Shown one piece after another: positions 1 to 8,482 of a stretch of 64,000 nucleotides of DNA. The stretch is from contig NZ_CBDFIX010000002.1 in the NCBI RefSeq assembly GCF_965248315.1, positions 2,728,001 through 2,792,000 of the forward strand. Reading direction: 5' to 3'. The DNA comes from Ulvibacterium sp965248315. GTDB lineage: Bacteria > Bacteroidota > Bacteroidia > Flavobacteriales > Flavobacteriaceae. The notes below the pieces were generated by a model. The model had not been told where the DNA came from. It did not search any database and worked only from the letters and a program-made list of their open reading frames with translations. The translations under genes were made by a program, and so were the position numbers. The stretch's first letter is position 1, and each line of letters begins with the position of its first letter.

Positions 1-94
1 CTGCAATCTCTTCCCAAAACCCTTCTGGGTTACGTGTGGATTTTCGATATACTTGATAATATTCCTCTAAATGCTTAATGTGATAATTGCTCAT
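1..94 (-). CDS. acs: Acetyl-CoA synthetase, N-terminal fragment (gene runs off the window)
   Basis: Only the first 31 codons are inside the window. They begin with the ATG at 92-94 and read MSNYHIKHLEEYYQ followed by a stretch ending NPEGFWEEIA. The motif with P-x-x-FW lies at the start of acetate--CoA ligases, which make acetyl-CoA from acetate, CoA and ATP in the cytoplasm. The gene lies 34 bases downstream of the sodium:solute symporter on the same strand, an arrangement expected when acetate (or another carboxylate) is taken up and activated. The catalytic domain is outside the window, so the call rests on the N-terminus and the neighbours. Confidence 0.75.
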   Translation of the reverse strand, partial: MSNYHIKHLEEYYQVYRKSTRNPEGFWEEIA

Positions 95-128
95 GCGTAC
101 TTTAGATTTCTTTTAAAAATAACAAAAT

Positions 129-1841
129 TTAGTGACTGGAAGCTTCTCCGGCACCACTAGGTATCCTAATATCCTCAACAATTTCTTGGACCTCCTGTGG
201 GGGTTCGGGTGTAAACTTATTGATAACTATAGAGACGATAAAGTTGACCACCATGGCCACACTTCCAAAACCTTCCGGAGAAATGCCGAACCACCAATCT
301 TTTTCAAGACCGGGTACTGCAGCTTTTCCCCCGTCAAAAATCCCAAACTTGAATTTGAGCATATAGAACAACATTAAGGAAATACCGACCACCATACCTG
401 CGATTGCACCTTCTTTATTCATCTTTTTATAAAATATGCCCAAAACAATGGCAGGGAAGAAAGAGGCGGCTGCCAGCCCAAAGGCCAAGGCCACTACGGC
501 GGCAACAAATCCGGGTGGATTAATACCAAAATAACCGGCGATTACCACAGCAATCGTTGCGGCGCCACGGGCGGCCCAAAGCTCCCCTTTATCCGAGATA
601 TTAGGGAGAAACACTTTTTTAATCAGATCATGGGAAACAGAGGATGAAATCACCAAAAGCAGTCCAGCTGCCGTAGAAAGTGCCGCTGCCAAACCTCCGG
701 CTGCAACAAGGGCGATTACCCAAGCGGGGAGATCTGCTATTTCCGGATTGGCCAATACCATAATATCGTTGTCAATGACCAATTCGTTGATTTCTTTATC
801 GGCAACATACTGAATTCTTCCATCCTGGTTTTTATCGTTGAACGTCAATAATCCCGTTCCTTCCCAATTCTTGAACCAAACCGGCATGTTCTGGTACGCT
901 TCCTCATTCACCGTATTTATAAGGTTGGTTTTGGCGAATACCGATACGGCGGGAGCAGTAGTATATAGGATTGCAATAAGAAGTAATGCCAATCCCGCGG
1001 ATTTTCGTGCATCCTTTACGCGTTTTACAGTGAAGAAGCGTACAATAACATGGGGAAGCCCGGCAGTGCCTACCATCAAAGCCAGTGTGATCATAAACAC
1101 ATCAGTAATTGATTTTTTACCTTCAGTATATTCAGCAAACCCTAATTCCGTGGAGAGTCCATTCAATTTTTCCAAGAGATATAGTCCGGAGCCATCATTC
1201 AATTTAGATCCCATACCCAATTGGGGAATGGGGTTTCCCGTCATTTGAATGGAAATAAAAATGGCAGGCACCATAAAGGCAAAAATTAGTACGCAATATT
1301 GCGCGACTTGGGTATAGGTAATGCCCTTCATTCCACCTAAAACGGCATAAAAGAGTACAATCACCATACCTATAACCACTCCCGTATTGATATCCACTTC
1401 CAAAAAACGGGAAAAGACAACACCTACACCTCGCATTTGTCCCGCCACATACGTAAAGGAGACGATAAGGGCGCAAATAACCGCCACGATACGGGCGGTC
1501 TTTGAATAGTATCGATCTCCAATAAAGTCGGGGACGGTGAATTTTCCAAACTTCCGTAAATATGGAGCTAGCAGCAACGCAAGAAGTACGTAACCGCCTG
1601 TCCATCCCATAAGGTAAACCGAGCCGTCATACCCTGCAAAGGCAATAATCCCGGCCATGGAAATGAAAGATGCCGCGGACATCCAATCCGCTGCGGTGGC
1701 CATTCCGTTCGCAAGAGGGGATACTCCGCCCCCGGCAACATAAAAATCCTTGGTAGATCCCGCCCGGGACCAAATGGCAATACCAATATACAAGGCAAAT
1801 GTGATTCCCACTAAAACATACGTCCATACTTGAACACTCAT
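129..1841 (-). CDS. Sodium:solute symporter, large subunit (VC_2705/ActP-like SSS family)
   Basis: A 570-residue integral membrane protein with about 13 hydrophobic segments. It starts at an ATG with MSVQVWTYVLVG and then carries the family stretch around TKDFYVAGGGVSP and ADWMSAASFISMAG, typical of the acetate-permease branch of the solute:sodium symporters. A hydrophilic insertion at about residues 305-365 separates membrane segments. The small DUF4212 protein just upstream is the usual partner of the VC_2705 subfamily, and acs follows downstream. Acetate or a similar short carboxylate is therefore the likely substrate, taken up with sodium across the inner membrane. The substrate is inferred from neighbours rather than seen. 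Confidence 0.88.
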   Translation of the reverse strand: MSVQVWTYVLVGITFALYIGIAIWSRAGSTKDFYVAGGGVSPLANGMATAADWMSAASFISMAGIIAFAGYDGSVYLMGWTGGYVLLALLLAPYLRKFGKFTVPDFIGDRYYSKTARIVAVICALIVSFTYVAGQMRGVGVVFSRFLEVDINTGVVIGMVIVLFYAVLGGMKGITYTQVAQYCVLIFAFMVPAIFISIQMTGNPIPQLGMGSKLNDGSGLYLLEKLNGLSTELGFAEYTEGKKSITDVFMITLALMVGTAGLPHVIVRFFTVKRVKDARKSAGLALLLIAILYTTAPAVSVFAKTNLINTVNEEAYQNMPVWFKNWEGTGLLTFNDKNQDGRIQYVADKEINELVIDNDIMVLANPEIADLPAWVIALVAAGGLAAALSTAAGLLLVISSSVSHDLIKKVFLPNISDKGELWAARGAATIAVVIAGYFGINPPGFVAAVVALAFGLAAASFFPAIVLGIFYKKMNKEGAIAGMVVGISLMLFYMLKFKFGIFDGGKAAVPGLEKDWWFGISPEGFGSVAMVVNFIVSIVINKFTPEPPQEVQEIVEDIRIPSGAGEASSH

Positions 1842-1868
1842 AATTTTTAAAGTTTAGGTTGGTTAGGA

Positions 1869-2129
1869 TCAGGTATCGTATCCGTATTTTTTATCCAATT
1901 TATTCATCAATCGTACATAGACGAAAATGAGGATGACAAAGATGTAAATGGATCCTTGCTGTGCGAACCAAAAACCGAGTTTAAATCCTCCGATTTGAAT
2001 GTTATCGAGCACATCTTTAAATAAAATTCCTGCGCCATAGGAAACCAGAAACCAAATGGACAGTAGAATAAAGAGATATTTTACATTTTCTTTCCAATAA
2101 GCTGAAGCCTTTTGCTGTTTTTTGGTCAT
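1869..2129 (-). CDS. Sodium:solute symporter small subunit (DUF4212)
   Basis: A protein of 86 residues if started at the ATG at 2127-2129 (MTKKQQKASAYWKENVKYL). A TTG two codons upstream is possible but less likely. It has two hydrophobic segments, about residues 18-38 and 50-75, and a charged C-terminus. This matches the DUF4212 family, known as the small partner of VC_2705-type symporters. The gap to the large subunit is 27 bases, so the two are almost certainly co-transcribed. The role of the small subunit (assembly or gating) is not established. Confidence 0.85.
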   Translation of the reverse strand: MTKKQQKASAYWKENVKYLFILLSIWFLVSYGAGILFKDVLDNIQIGGFKLGFWFAQQGSIYIFVILIFVYVRLMNKLDKKYGYDT

Positions 2130-2212
2130 AGTCAATTCTATTTAATATGGCGCATCAATATAAGAATTTGCGAATAAATTCATGAGTCTATTTGGTTTGT
2201 ATGTTTCATATG

Positions 2213-3295
2213 CTAACAAGGTAGGTAAACTACACCGCTTGAAGAGTCCTGTATGGCTCCAGTAACCGAACCCAATACATTCGTTTCGTTTCTTAATCGC
2301 AACACACCCATCAACGCAAATACCAGGGCTTCCTTGAACTCTACCAGTTTTTTTGAAGGTATAACTACTTCGATGTCATTGCCCAACTGAGCTTGCAATT
2401 CTTCAATAAAAAAGGTATTTAGGGCACCGCCTCCGGTTACAAAAAGGGTATTGTCTTTTTTGGTTTTATTCAAATGAATCTGGTTTGCAATTTGATGGCA
2501 GTTATGATGAATGGCCGTGTGCAAAAGATTTTCAATACTATCTTCAGTTGCATCCACTATAGGGACAATTTTTTCTATAAACCATTCATAACCCGTAGAT
2601 TTAGGATGTGGTAGCCCATAGTACTCCAACGCATTAAGCTCTTGGAGCATCTTAGGGTTTAATGCGCCTTTACGTGCCAGTTCCCCTCCGGCATCATAAT
2701 TCAATCCAATTTTCTGTGTAATGTGGTTTAAAACCATGTTTGCCTGGCCGATATCATAAGCTATGCGCTTTCCATTTTTTTCAAAGGAGACATTGCTGAT
2801 ACCCCCCAAGTTCAGGCAAAAGTCATATTGCCCAAAAAAAAGCCGGTCGCCAATTGGAACAAGGGGAGCTCCCTGACCGCCAATGGACACATCATTGGTC
2901 CTAAAATCGCAAATCACCTGATGGCCACAGGCATTGGCCAAATGTTGCCCAGAGCCAATTTGAAAGGTAAGTTCCATTTCTGGTTTATGATGGGTAGTGT
3001 GTCCATGACTGGCAATTGCATCAACATCCAGATTAAACTCATTGATAAAAGATTGGGCCTGTTCTCCCAACCAAGTGCCATACGCATTGTGTAATACCAA
3101 GAGTTCCTCAGCTGAAAGATGAATGGAATCCTTTAGTTTGGATTTCATTTCCACGGTATAGGAAATACTTTGGGTTTCCCTGACTTCAAATTTCCAATGG
3201 CCTCCTTGTTCATACATATGGCAAAAGGCCAAGTCAAGTCCGTCCAATGAGGTTCCGGACATGAGACCTATGATCCTGTACATCGTATTTTTCAT
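2213..3295 (-). CDS. anmK: Anhydro-N-acetylmuramic acid kinase AnmK
   Basis: AnmK opens and phosphorylates 1,6-anhydro-MurNAc released during cell-wall turnover, giving MurNAc-6-phosphate for MurQ. The 360-residue product has the phosphate-binding motif MSGTSLDGLD at about residues 12-21 and the later GGGALN motif of this ASKHA-fold family. The chosen start (ATG 3293-3295) overlaps the stop of the upstream methyltransferase gene as ATGA, which argues for translational coupling; the frame stays open further upstream but lies inside that gene. The gene belongs to a run on one strand with the GH3, AmpG and GHL10 genes. MurQ lies about 8 kb away. Confidence 0.93.
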   Translation of the reverse strand: MKNTMYRIIGLMSGTSLDGLDLAFCHMYEQGGHWKFEVRETQSISYTVEMKSKLKDSIHLSAEELLVLHNAYGTWLGEQAQSFINEFNLDVDAIASHGHTTHHKPEMELTFQIGSGQHLANACGHQVICDFRTNDVSIGGQGAPLVPIGDRLFFGQYDFCLNLGGISNVSFEKNGKRIAYDIGQANMVLNHITQKIGLNYDAGGELARKGALNPKMLQELNALEYYGLPHPKSTGYEWFIEKIVPIVDATEDSIENLLHTAIHHNCHQIANQIHLNKTKKDNTLFVTGGGALNTFFIEELQAQLGNDIEVVIPSKKLVEFKEALVFALMGVLRLRNETNVLGSVTGAIQDSSSGVVYLPC

Positions 3296-3960
3296 TTCTG
3301 AAGTGTTAAAATCATGGATATTGGTTTTTTGTTTTGATCGGTTACCTCGGTCAGTCCAATAACTTTCATCCCGCACTTATTAATGACCAGCATCCAATCT
3401 TCCAGTGTACGGGCGTACCAGGCGTGTCCATTTGTAAAATTACCTGGAAGCCCTTCCCACGCATTCTCTATCCACTGGCTTTTATATTCCAACCCTTGTT
3501 GAAGCAAATAAAAAGGGTGCAGAGTTTGTATGACCATCTTTCCACTTTCCTCCAATATTTTCCTTGATTGACTTAAAAGAGGGACCAATCCGTCTTTCCC
3601 ATACAGACAAAAATTAAAAATAAGGACATCAAAAGGCATTTCCGGAACTGGTTTTTTGGCTATGATTTCTTCATAACTCATACAATGATAAGTGCCTGGG
3701 CCCTTCTTGCGGGCATTTTCCAATAATGCCGGTATGGCGTCTATTCCAATTGCGGTTTTGCCCATTCCTGAAATCTCCCTGGTCAACCATCCTTCACCAC
3801 AACCCACATCCAAAAATTTCGACGCATTAATGTTACGGAGAGTTTGGACAATAGCTTGGTTGGTAAATCTGCGCGACTGAATTTTTGATTCGTCAATAAC
3901 CCTTATCCATTCTTCTGCATTTTCATTCCAGGATATTATGACTCCTTTATTTTTACCCAT
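3292..3960 (-). CDS. Class I SAM-dependent methyltransferase, substrate unknown
   Basis: A 222-residue soluble protein with a class I Rossmann methyltransferase core. The SAM-binding motif I is FLDVGCGEGWLTREI at about residues 50-64, followed by the acidic IGIDAIPALLENAR strand end. Its stop overlaps the anmK start by four bases, and it lies 9 bases after the GH3 stop, so it sits inside the peptidoglycan-recycling operon. No substrate can be read from the sequence. A small molecule is as likely as a macromolecule; methylation of a wall-derived metabolite is only a guess from context. Confidence 0.8.
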   Translation of the reverse strand: MGKNKGVIISWNENAEEWIRVIDESKIQSRRFTNQAIVQTLRNINASKFLDVGCGEGWLTREISGMGKTAIGIDAIPALLENARKKGPGTYHCMSYEEIIAKKPVPEMPFDVLIFNFCLYGKDGLVPLLSQSRKILEESGKMVIQTLHPFYLLQQGLEYKSQWIENAWEGLPGNFTNGHAWYARTLEDWMLVINKCGMKVIGLTEVTDQNKKPISMILTLQK

Positions 3961-3969
3961 ATACCAAAA

Positions 3970-5571
3970 TCACTTTTTAACGGATATGGGGAGTTTCCCC
4001 TTTGCTTTGATTTTGCTCAGAAAATGTTCCGCAGCCACGTTCTGAAACAACTCAAAATCTTGATAAACCATTACTACGGCACTTGCATTTTCGTAGTCTA
4101 TATGATTTAAAACATATGGATTGCCAAATAAATACAGTACAGTGTTTTTTGTGGTTATTAGCCTGTTTACGATTTGAAGTTCTTTCTCCGTAAACCCGAA
4201 TTTGTTAACAGGCTTAATTTGAGGCGGAAACAGGGCCAAAAGGATATTCTTTTCGGTTTCCATAAATTCCGAACTGTCCATCCAGTCGGCTTTGGAGAAA
4301 GTTCGGGAATCAAATGGTTTACTTTTATGAATAGTCTTAAAAAATGAATTATCCGTCGAACGGGATATTCCAATACCCAAAAAACTTTCCTTCTTGAATT
4401 TTGATATTTTAGTTCTTGTTCCTTTGAAAAGAGTCAGGCTTTGCTTGGCTAATTTTATGTTGAGTTCATTGCTGTCTTCAAGTTCTGAATTTGAACCCAT
4501 TTCTTGGACTGCGAAAACCTTCTTTTTAAGCTCCCAGATACGTTCAAAACTTTCTTCAATTTGATGGGGAGCAGCATTTTTCAGGATGGTTTCGATTCCC
4601 TCTTTGGGATGTTCGGCAAAACAAAGGACGTCATTGCCGGCATCGAAGGCTAACCACTCCAATTCTCCTTTTTTAGTATAGTTTTTGGAAACGGCATGCA
4701 TATTCAACGCATCCGAAATAATAATACCATCAAATCCCATTTCTTCCCGAAGCAATCCTTTAATGATGTCTTTGGATATGCTTGACGAAATGCGTTTGCC
4801 ATTTGCCAAAGCCGGAATGGATAGGTGACCCACCATCACCGAATCAACTCCTTCATCAATTAATTTTTGAAAGGGATATAATTCATTTTCAAGAAGTTCT
4901 TGCTTCGACTTGTCGATTAATGGCAGTCCCAAATGGGAATCAACAGCAGTATCCCCATGGCCTGGAAAATGTTTTATACTGGTCAGCACACCCTCACTCT
5001 GTGAGCCTTTTATAAAAGCAAGAGCCTTTTGTAGGACCGAATCCTTGTTTTCCCCAAACGAACGATACCCAATTACCGGATTGTCCGGATTGTTGTTTAT
5101 GTCCGTTACAGGGGCCAAATTCCAGTGAATGCCCGCTGCCTTACAGTCCTGAGCTATATTTCGCCCGACTTCATATATGAGATCGTTATTATCCTGAATG
5201 GCGCCAAGGGTAATGGCATAGGGGTATTGTGGAGTATCCTCGATTCGCATGGCAAGCCCCCATTCGGCGTCGATAGCAATAAGCAAGGGATATTTTGCTA
5301 TCTTTTGATACCGATCAATAAGCCCCTTCAGGGTGTCAAAGCTACGTTTGTTGTAGATTACTTCCTTTTTGCCTTCGTAATTGGTAGCTGCGCTGGCCCG
5401 GCTGTGGAAAAAACAAAGTCCACCGATAGCATGCTCTTTAATCAGCTTTTCCAATTTTTGAATTTCGACTTCCGAATCGTTGATGAAAGCCGCAGGCATA
5501 AACAACTGAGCGATTTTTTCGGCCTGTGAGAGTGGAGTGGAACCCCATTTTTGGATACTTGTCTTACTCAT
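3970..5571 (-). CDS. Glycoside hydrolase family 3, NagZ-like beta-N-acetylhexosaminidase
   Basis: A GH3 enzyme expected to remove GlcNAc from GlcNAc-anhydroMurNAc (peptides) in recycling. The start chosen is the ATG at 5569-5571 (MSKTSIQKWG), giving 533 residues; it overlaps the end of ampG by 8 bases. An in-frame ATG seven codons upstream is an alternative. The NagZ-type loop KHFPGHGD is at about residues 200-207, with the catalytic His, and the nucleophile Asp is in SDALNMHAV at about residue 287. A C-terminal extension of about 170 residues makes it longer than the roughly 340-residue NagZ of proteobacteria. No signal peptide is apparent, which suits a cytoplasmic enzyme acting after AmpG import. 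Confidence 0.88.
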   Translation of the reverse strand: MSKTSIQKWGSTPLSQAEKIAQLFMPAAFINDSEVEIQKLEKLIKEHAIGGLCFFHSRASAATNYEGKKEVIYNKRSFDTLKGLIDRYQKIAKYPLLIAIDAEWGLAMRIEDTPQYPYAITLGAIQDNNDLIYEVGRNIAQDCKAAGIHWNLAPVTDINNNPDNPVIGYRSFGENKDSVLQKALAFIKGSQSEGVLTSIKHFPGHGDTAVDSHLGLPLIDKSKQELLENELYPFQKLIDEGVDSVMVGHLSIPALANGKRISSSISKDIIKGLLREEMGFDGIIISDALNMHAVSKNYTKKGELEWLAFDAGNDVLCFAEHPKEGIETILKNAAPHQIEESFERIWELKKKVFAVQEMGSNSELEDSNELNIKLAKQSLTLFKGTRTKISKFKKESFLGIGISRSTDNSFFKTIHKSKPFDSRTFSKADWMDSSEFMETEKNILLALFPPQIKPVNKFGFTEKELQIVNRLITTKNTVLYLFGNPYVLNHIDYENASAVVMVYQDFELFQNVAAEHFLSKIKAKGKLPISVKK

Positions 5572-6835
5572 TTCCGGCCGTTTTTTTGCCATAGTCAGCA
5601 GGGTATTTGATATAGCGTAATAGAAATAATGCGGGCAATGCAGCGAGGACCACCCAGATAAAGAACCCACCATACCCTAACCAACTCTGCATGTAGCCAC
5701 TAAGCATTCCTGGAAGCATCATTCCCAATGCCATAAATCCCGTGGCGATGGCATAATGGGAAGTCTTGGATTTTCCTTCGGCTATATAGATGAGATACAT
5801 GAGGAAGGCTGCAAAACCAAATCCATAACCAAATTTCTCAAACACCACAGTGGCCGTTACGGCAACAATATGATCGGTTTGGGTCAGGGCCAAAATGGCG
5901 TACAGTATATTTGGAACGTTTAACGAAAGTACCATGGGAAGCATCCATTTTTTTAAGCCATCCCGTGAAATAAGGATTCCGCCTAAAATTCCACCTATGG
6001 AAAGCATTATTACGCCAACCGTTCCGAAAATGGTACCCAGTAACTCGGTTGAATATCCCAGACCTCCCTTTTCCGGAGGGTCCAGTAAGAAGGGAGCGGC
6101 CATTTTTACTAATTGTGACTCTCCTAATCGATAGGTGAGTATAAAAGCCAAAGCAATGCCGATATTCGGTTTTTTAAAAAAAGATATGAATACTTCCAAA
6201 AACCCTTTGGGTTTATCAAGGGTTATGGAAGAAGAGGATTCATATTTAGGAGTAACAAAAAAATTGGAAGCGGTCAGTGCCAGCATTAAGAAAGCAGTTG
6301 CTGTCATGGTAATGCTCCATGCCTTGGTATTGTCTCCATAATGGTTTTCCAAAAAACCGGCCAGAATCACTATAAGTCCTTCGCCAGTAACCATGGCCAG
6401 CCGATAAAAAGTACTACGTATACCTACAAAAAAGGACTGTTTTTTTTCGCTAAGTCCAATCATATAATAACCGTCCGAGGCAATATCATTGGTGGCCGAG
6501 GCAAAGGCCGCCATCCAAAAACAGGCTAAGGTGGTTACAAAGAACAAATTGGTCGGTAAACTGAGGCCTACACCAAAAAGGGCCAATGCGATGACCAATT
6601 GCATGGCCAAAAACCAATTCCGTTTGGTACTCTTTAGATCAACAAACGGGCTCCACAAAGGCTTTAGCACCCAGGGTAAATACAACAAACTGGTATACAG
6701 ACCAATATCATCATTGCTAATGCCCAGTTTCTTATACATGATTACTGATACCGTTACCACAATGACATAGGGAAGGCCTTGAGTGAAGTATAAAAAGGGC
6801 ACCCAGGCCCAGGCCCTTTTATCTTTTTGAATCAT
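5564..6835 (-). CDS. AmpG-like muropeptide MFS permease
   Basis: A 423-residue MFS protein with about 12 membrane segments. The N-terminal WVPFLYFTQGLPY and the following LLYLPWVLKPLWSP match the AmpG branch, which imports GlcNAc-anhydroMurNAc muropeptides through the inner membrane. It overlaps the GHL10 gene upstream by 17 bases and the GH3 gene downstream by 8 bases, so all three are tightly coupled. The context (AnmK, GH3, MurQ) supports the muropeptide substrate; the sequence alone proves only the MFS/AmpG family. Confidence 0.88.
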   Translation of the reverse strand: MIQKDKRAWAWVPFLYFTQGLPYVIVVTVSVIMYKKLGISNDDIGLYTSLLYLPWVLKPLWSPFVDLKSTKRNWFLAMQLVIALALFGVGLSLPTNLFFVTTLACFWMAAFASATNDIASDGYYMIGLSEKKQSFFVGIRSTFYRLAMVTGEGLIVILAGFLENHYGDNTKAWSITMTATAFLMLALTASNFFVTPKYESSSSITLDKPKGFLEVFISFFKKPNIGIALAFILTYRLGESQLVKMAAPFLLDPPEKGGLGYSTELLGTIFGTVGVIMLSIGGILGGILISRDGLKKWMLPMVLSLNVPNILYAILALTQTDHIVAVTATVVFEKFGYGFGFAAFLMYLIYIAEGKSKTSHYAIATGFMALGMMLPGMLSGYMQSWLGYGGFFIWVVLAALPALFLLRYIKYPADYGKKTAGNE

Positions 6836-8342
6836 ATGGGTCAGTTTGGTTTAAATGTATGACAATCGGTTCGCTTTCCCTACCAAATTTATCAAGAAAG
6901 GTGAGTGCGATGTGCTTTCTGCCTTGTACCAGTTTCTTTCCGATTTCTATTTGATCTTTAGTGCCTAGATAAATCTTGGCCAACAACTTTTTTATCGGAT
7001 AATCCGATTTTACTTTTTTTCCAGATGCATAACACAAAGCATATGGATATACTTCAGGGTTATTTAAGCGTATCCGTATGACATCCTTCTCATTATGAAC
7101 AGAAACCATATTTACTTCATCCGGGGGAGTACTATCTGCCCATGGTGAAATTGGAGTAAGTGCATCCAAGTTATAATATTTCTTTTTGAGATATTCTACT
7201 ACGTCAGAGTTATTTTGCATCAGGCTTTTAGCACTGAAAAACACGTTTCCTTCAACAGCCTCATTTATACGTGCCAATTTCAACTGATCGGGTAGTTCTT
7301 TCTTTCGATCCCAAGAGGAATCACTATTATTTCGGATTTTGTATGCTCCATTTCCGATGTAGAGATTTGTATTTCTGGTATTATGGGACCACCAATCTAC
7401 GATCTTGTGATGTGATGCTACCGGAAGATTCATGCTCCAATACACCTGGGGGACCAAATAGTCTAGCCAACCTTTTTCCATCCAAAGTAATGGATCCGCG
7501 TATAAATCTTCATAAGTGGTTTGTCCCGCCTTGGTATCCGAGCCTTTAGGGTCGGTCGAATTGTTTTTCCATACCCCAAAAGGACTTATACCAAATTGCA
7601 CCCAAGGCTTTTTGGATTTTATGGACCGGTGAACATTTTTAACGAGGGAATCTACATTACTTCGTCGCCAATCTTCCAGTGATTGGTTGGCAAGGTGATT
7701 GGAGGCATATGAAAGTGAATCGTCAAAAACTTCATCTTTAACTTTGTAGGGATAAAAATAATCGTCAAAATGGATTGCATCAATTTCGTAGTTTGTGATT
7801 AGTTCTTCCATAATAGACACCAAATGTTTGCGTACTTGCGGCAAACCTGGATCATAATAAAACTTTTTGCCATACCCAATCATCCATTCTGGATGCAAAT
7901 AATAGTCATGAATGGGACTCAGGATTTCAGTATTAAGATCAAAAGTGGCACGGTATGGGTTGAGCCAAGCGTGAAACTCCATTCCCCGTTTATGGGTTTC
8001 GTCTATCATCCATTCCAATACATCAATGCCGGGGGCTTTGCCCTCCTGGCCTGTTAAAAAACGAGACCAGGGCGCGTGCTCTGAATCATAAAAGGCATCA
8101 CCGGCTGCCCTAATTTGTACAATTGCGGCATTGAAGGACATATTCTGGTAAAATTCCAAAATGTCCAAGTAGTCTGCCTTTTGTTTTTCCAAGGAATCCT
8201 TACCGCTTTTGGGCCAGTCTATATTGACCACGGTTGCGACCCAAAAACCTCGGAACTCCCTTTTAGGTTGAGGGATGGGTTTGAAGATACTACAGGAGGT
8301 CGCCAATACTAGAATTAGAAGAAAATATGGTTTTCCTGGCAT
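6819..8342 (-). CDS. GHL10/DUF187 family glycoside hydrolase, lipoprotein (DigH/YngK-like)
   Basis: A 507-residue protein with a short lipoprotein signal (LVLATSC, Cys 17) and then REFRGFWVATVVNIDWP, the hallmark start of the DUF187/GHL10 TIM-barrel family. A small C-terminal beta domain follows from about residue 415. In E. coli the DUF187 lipoprotein DigH (YddW) cleaves denuded peptidoglycan glycan strands. Placement next to AmpG and NagZ-like genes makes a similar wall-trimming role likely, with the enzyme anchored in the periplasm or outer membrane. The gene is the first of the operon, and its end overlaps the ampG start. Confidence 0.87.
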   Translation of the reverse strand: MPGKPYFLLILVLATSCSIFKPIPQPKREFRGFWVATVVNIDWPKSGKDSLEKQKADYLDILEFYQNMSFNAAIVQIRAAGDAFYDSEHAPWSRFLTGQEGKAPGIDVLEWMIDETHKRGMEFHAWLNPYRATFDLNTEILSPIHDYYLHPEWMIGYGKKFYYDPGLPQVRKHLVSIMEELITNYEIDAIHFDDYFYPYKVKDEVFDDSLSYASNHLANQSLEDWRRSNVDSLVKNVHRSIKSKKPWVQFGISPFGVWKNNSTDPKGSDTKAGQTTYEDLYADPLLWMEKGWLDYLVPQVYWSMNLPVASHHKIVDWWSHNTRNTNLYIGNGAYKIRNNSDSSWDRKKELPDQLKLARINEAVEGNVFFSAKSLMQNNSDVVEYLKKKYYNLDALTPISPWADSTPPDEVNMVSVHNEKDVIRIRLNNPEVYPYALCYASGKKVKSDYPIKKLLAKIYLGTKDQIEIGKKLVQGRKHIALTFLDKFGRESEPIVIHLNQTDPYDSKR

Positions 8343-8373
8343 TATGGTTTTTCGAAAGATTTAGTAAACGAAA

Positions 8374-8451
8374 TTGTCATTCCGAATATAGTCGGGAATT
8401 TTTACACATGGCTAAACACGTAAAAGAATCCCTCTTTACCCGGAATGACAA
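8374..8451. repeat. Short palindromic intergenic element (MITE/REP-like)
   Basis: A 78-base element bounded by perfect 11-base inverted repeats, TTGTCATTCCG at 8374-8384 and CGGAATGACAA at 8441-8451. Internal GGAAT and GAATCC stretches can also pair. It fills most of the 140-base gap between the GHL10 gene and the nagB fusion. Such GTCATTCCG...CGGAATGAC units are often dispersed intergenic repeats, but no second copy was found in this window, so its dispersed nature is inferred. It could also act as a terminator for the nagB transcript. Confidence 0.6.
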
Positions 8452-8482
8452 AAAACAATTTTAGGCTTAACGCCTAGAGGCC

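Noticed and set aside
3296..3376. Longer N-terminus of AnmK
   Set aside because: It would lie fully inside the methyltransferase gene; the ATGA overlap start places the MSGTSLDG motif at the usual distance from the N-terminus.
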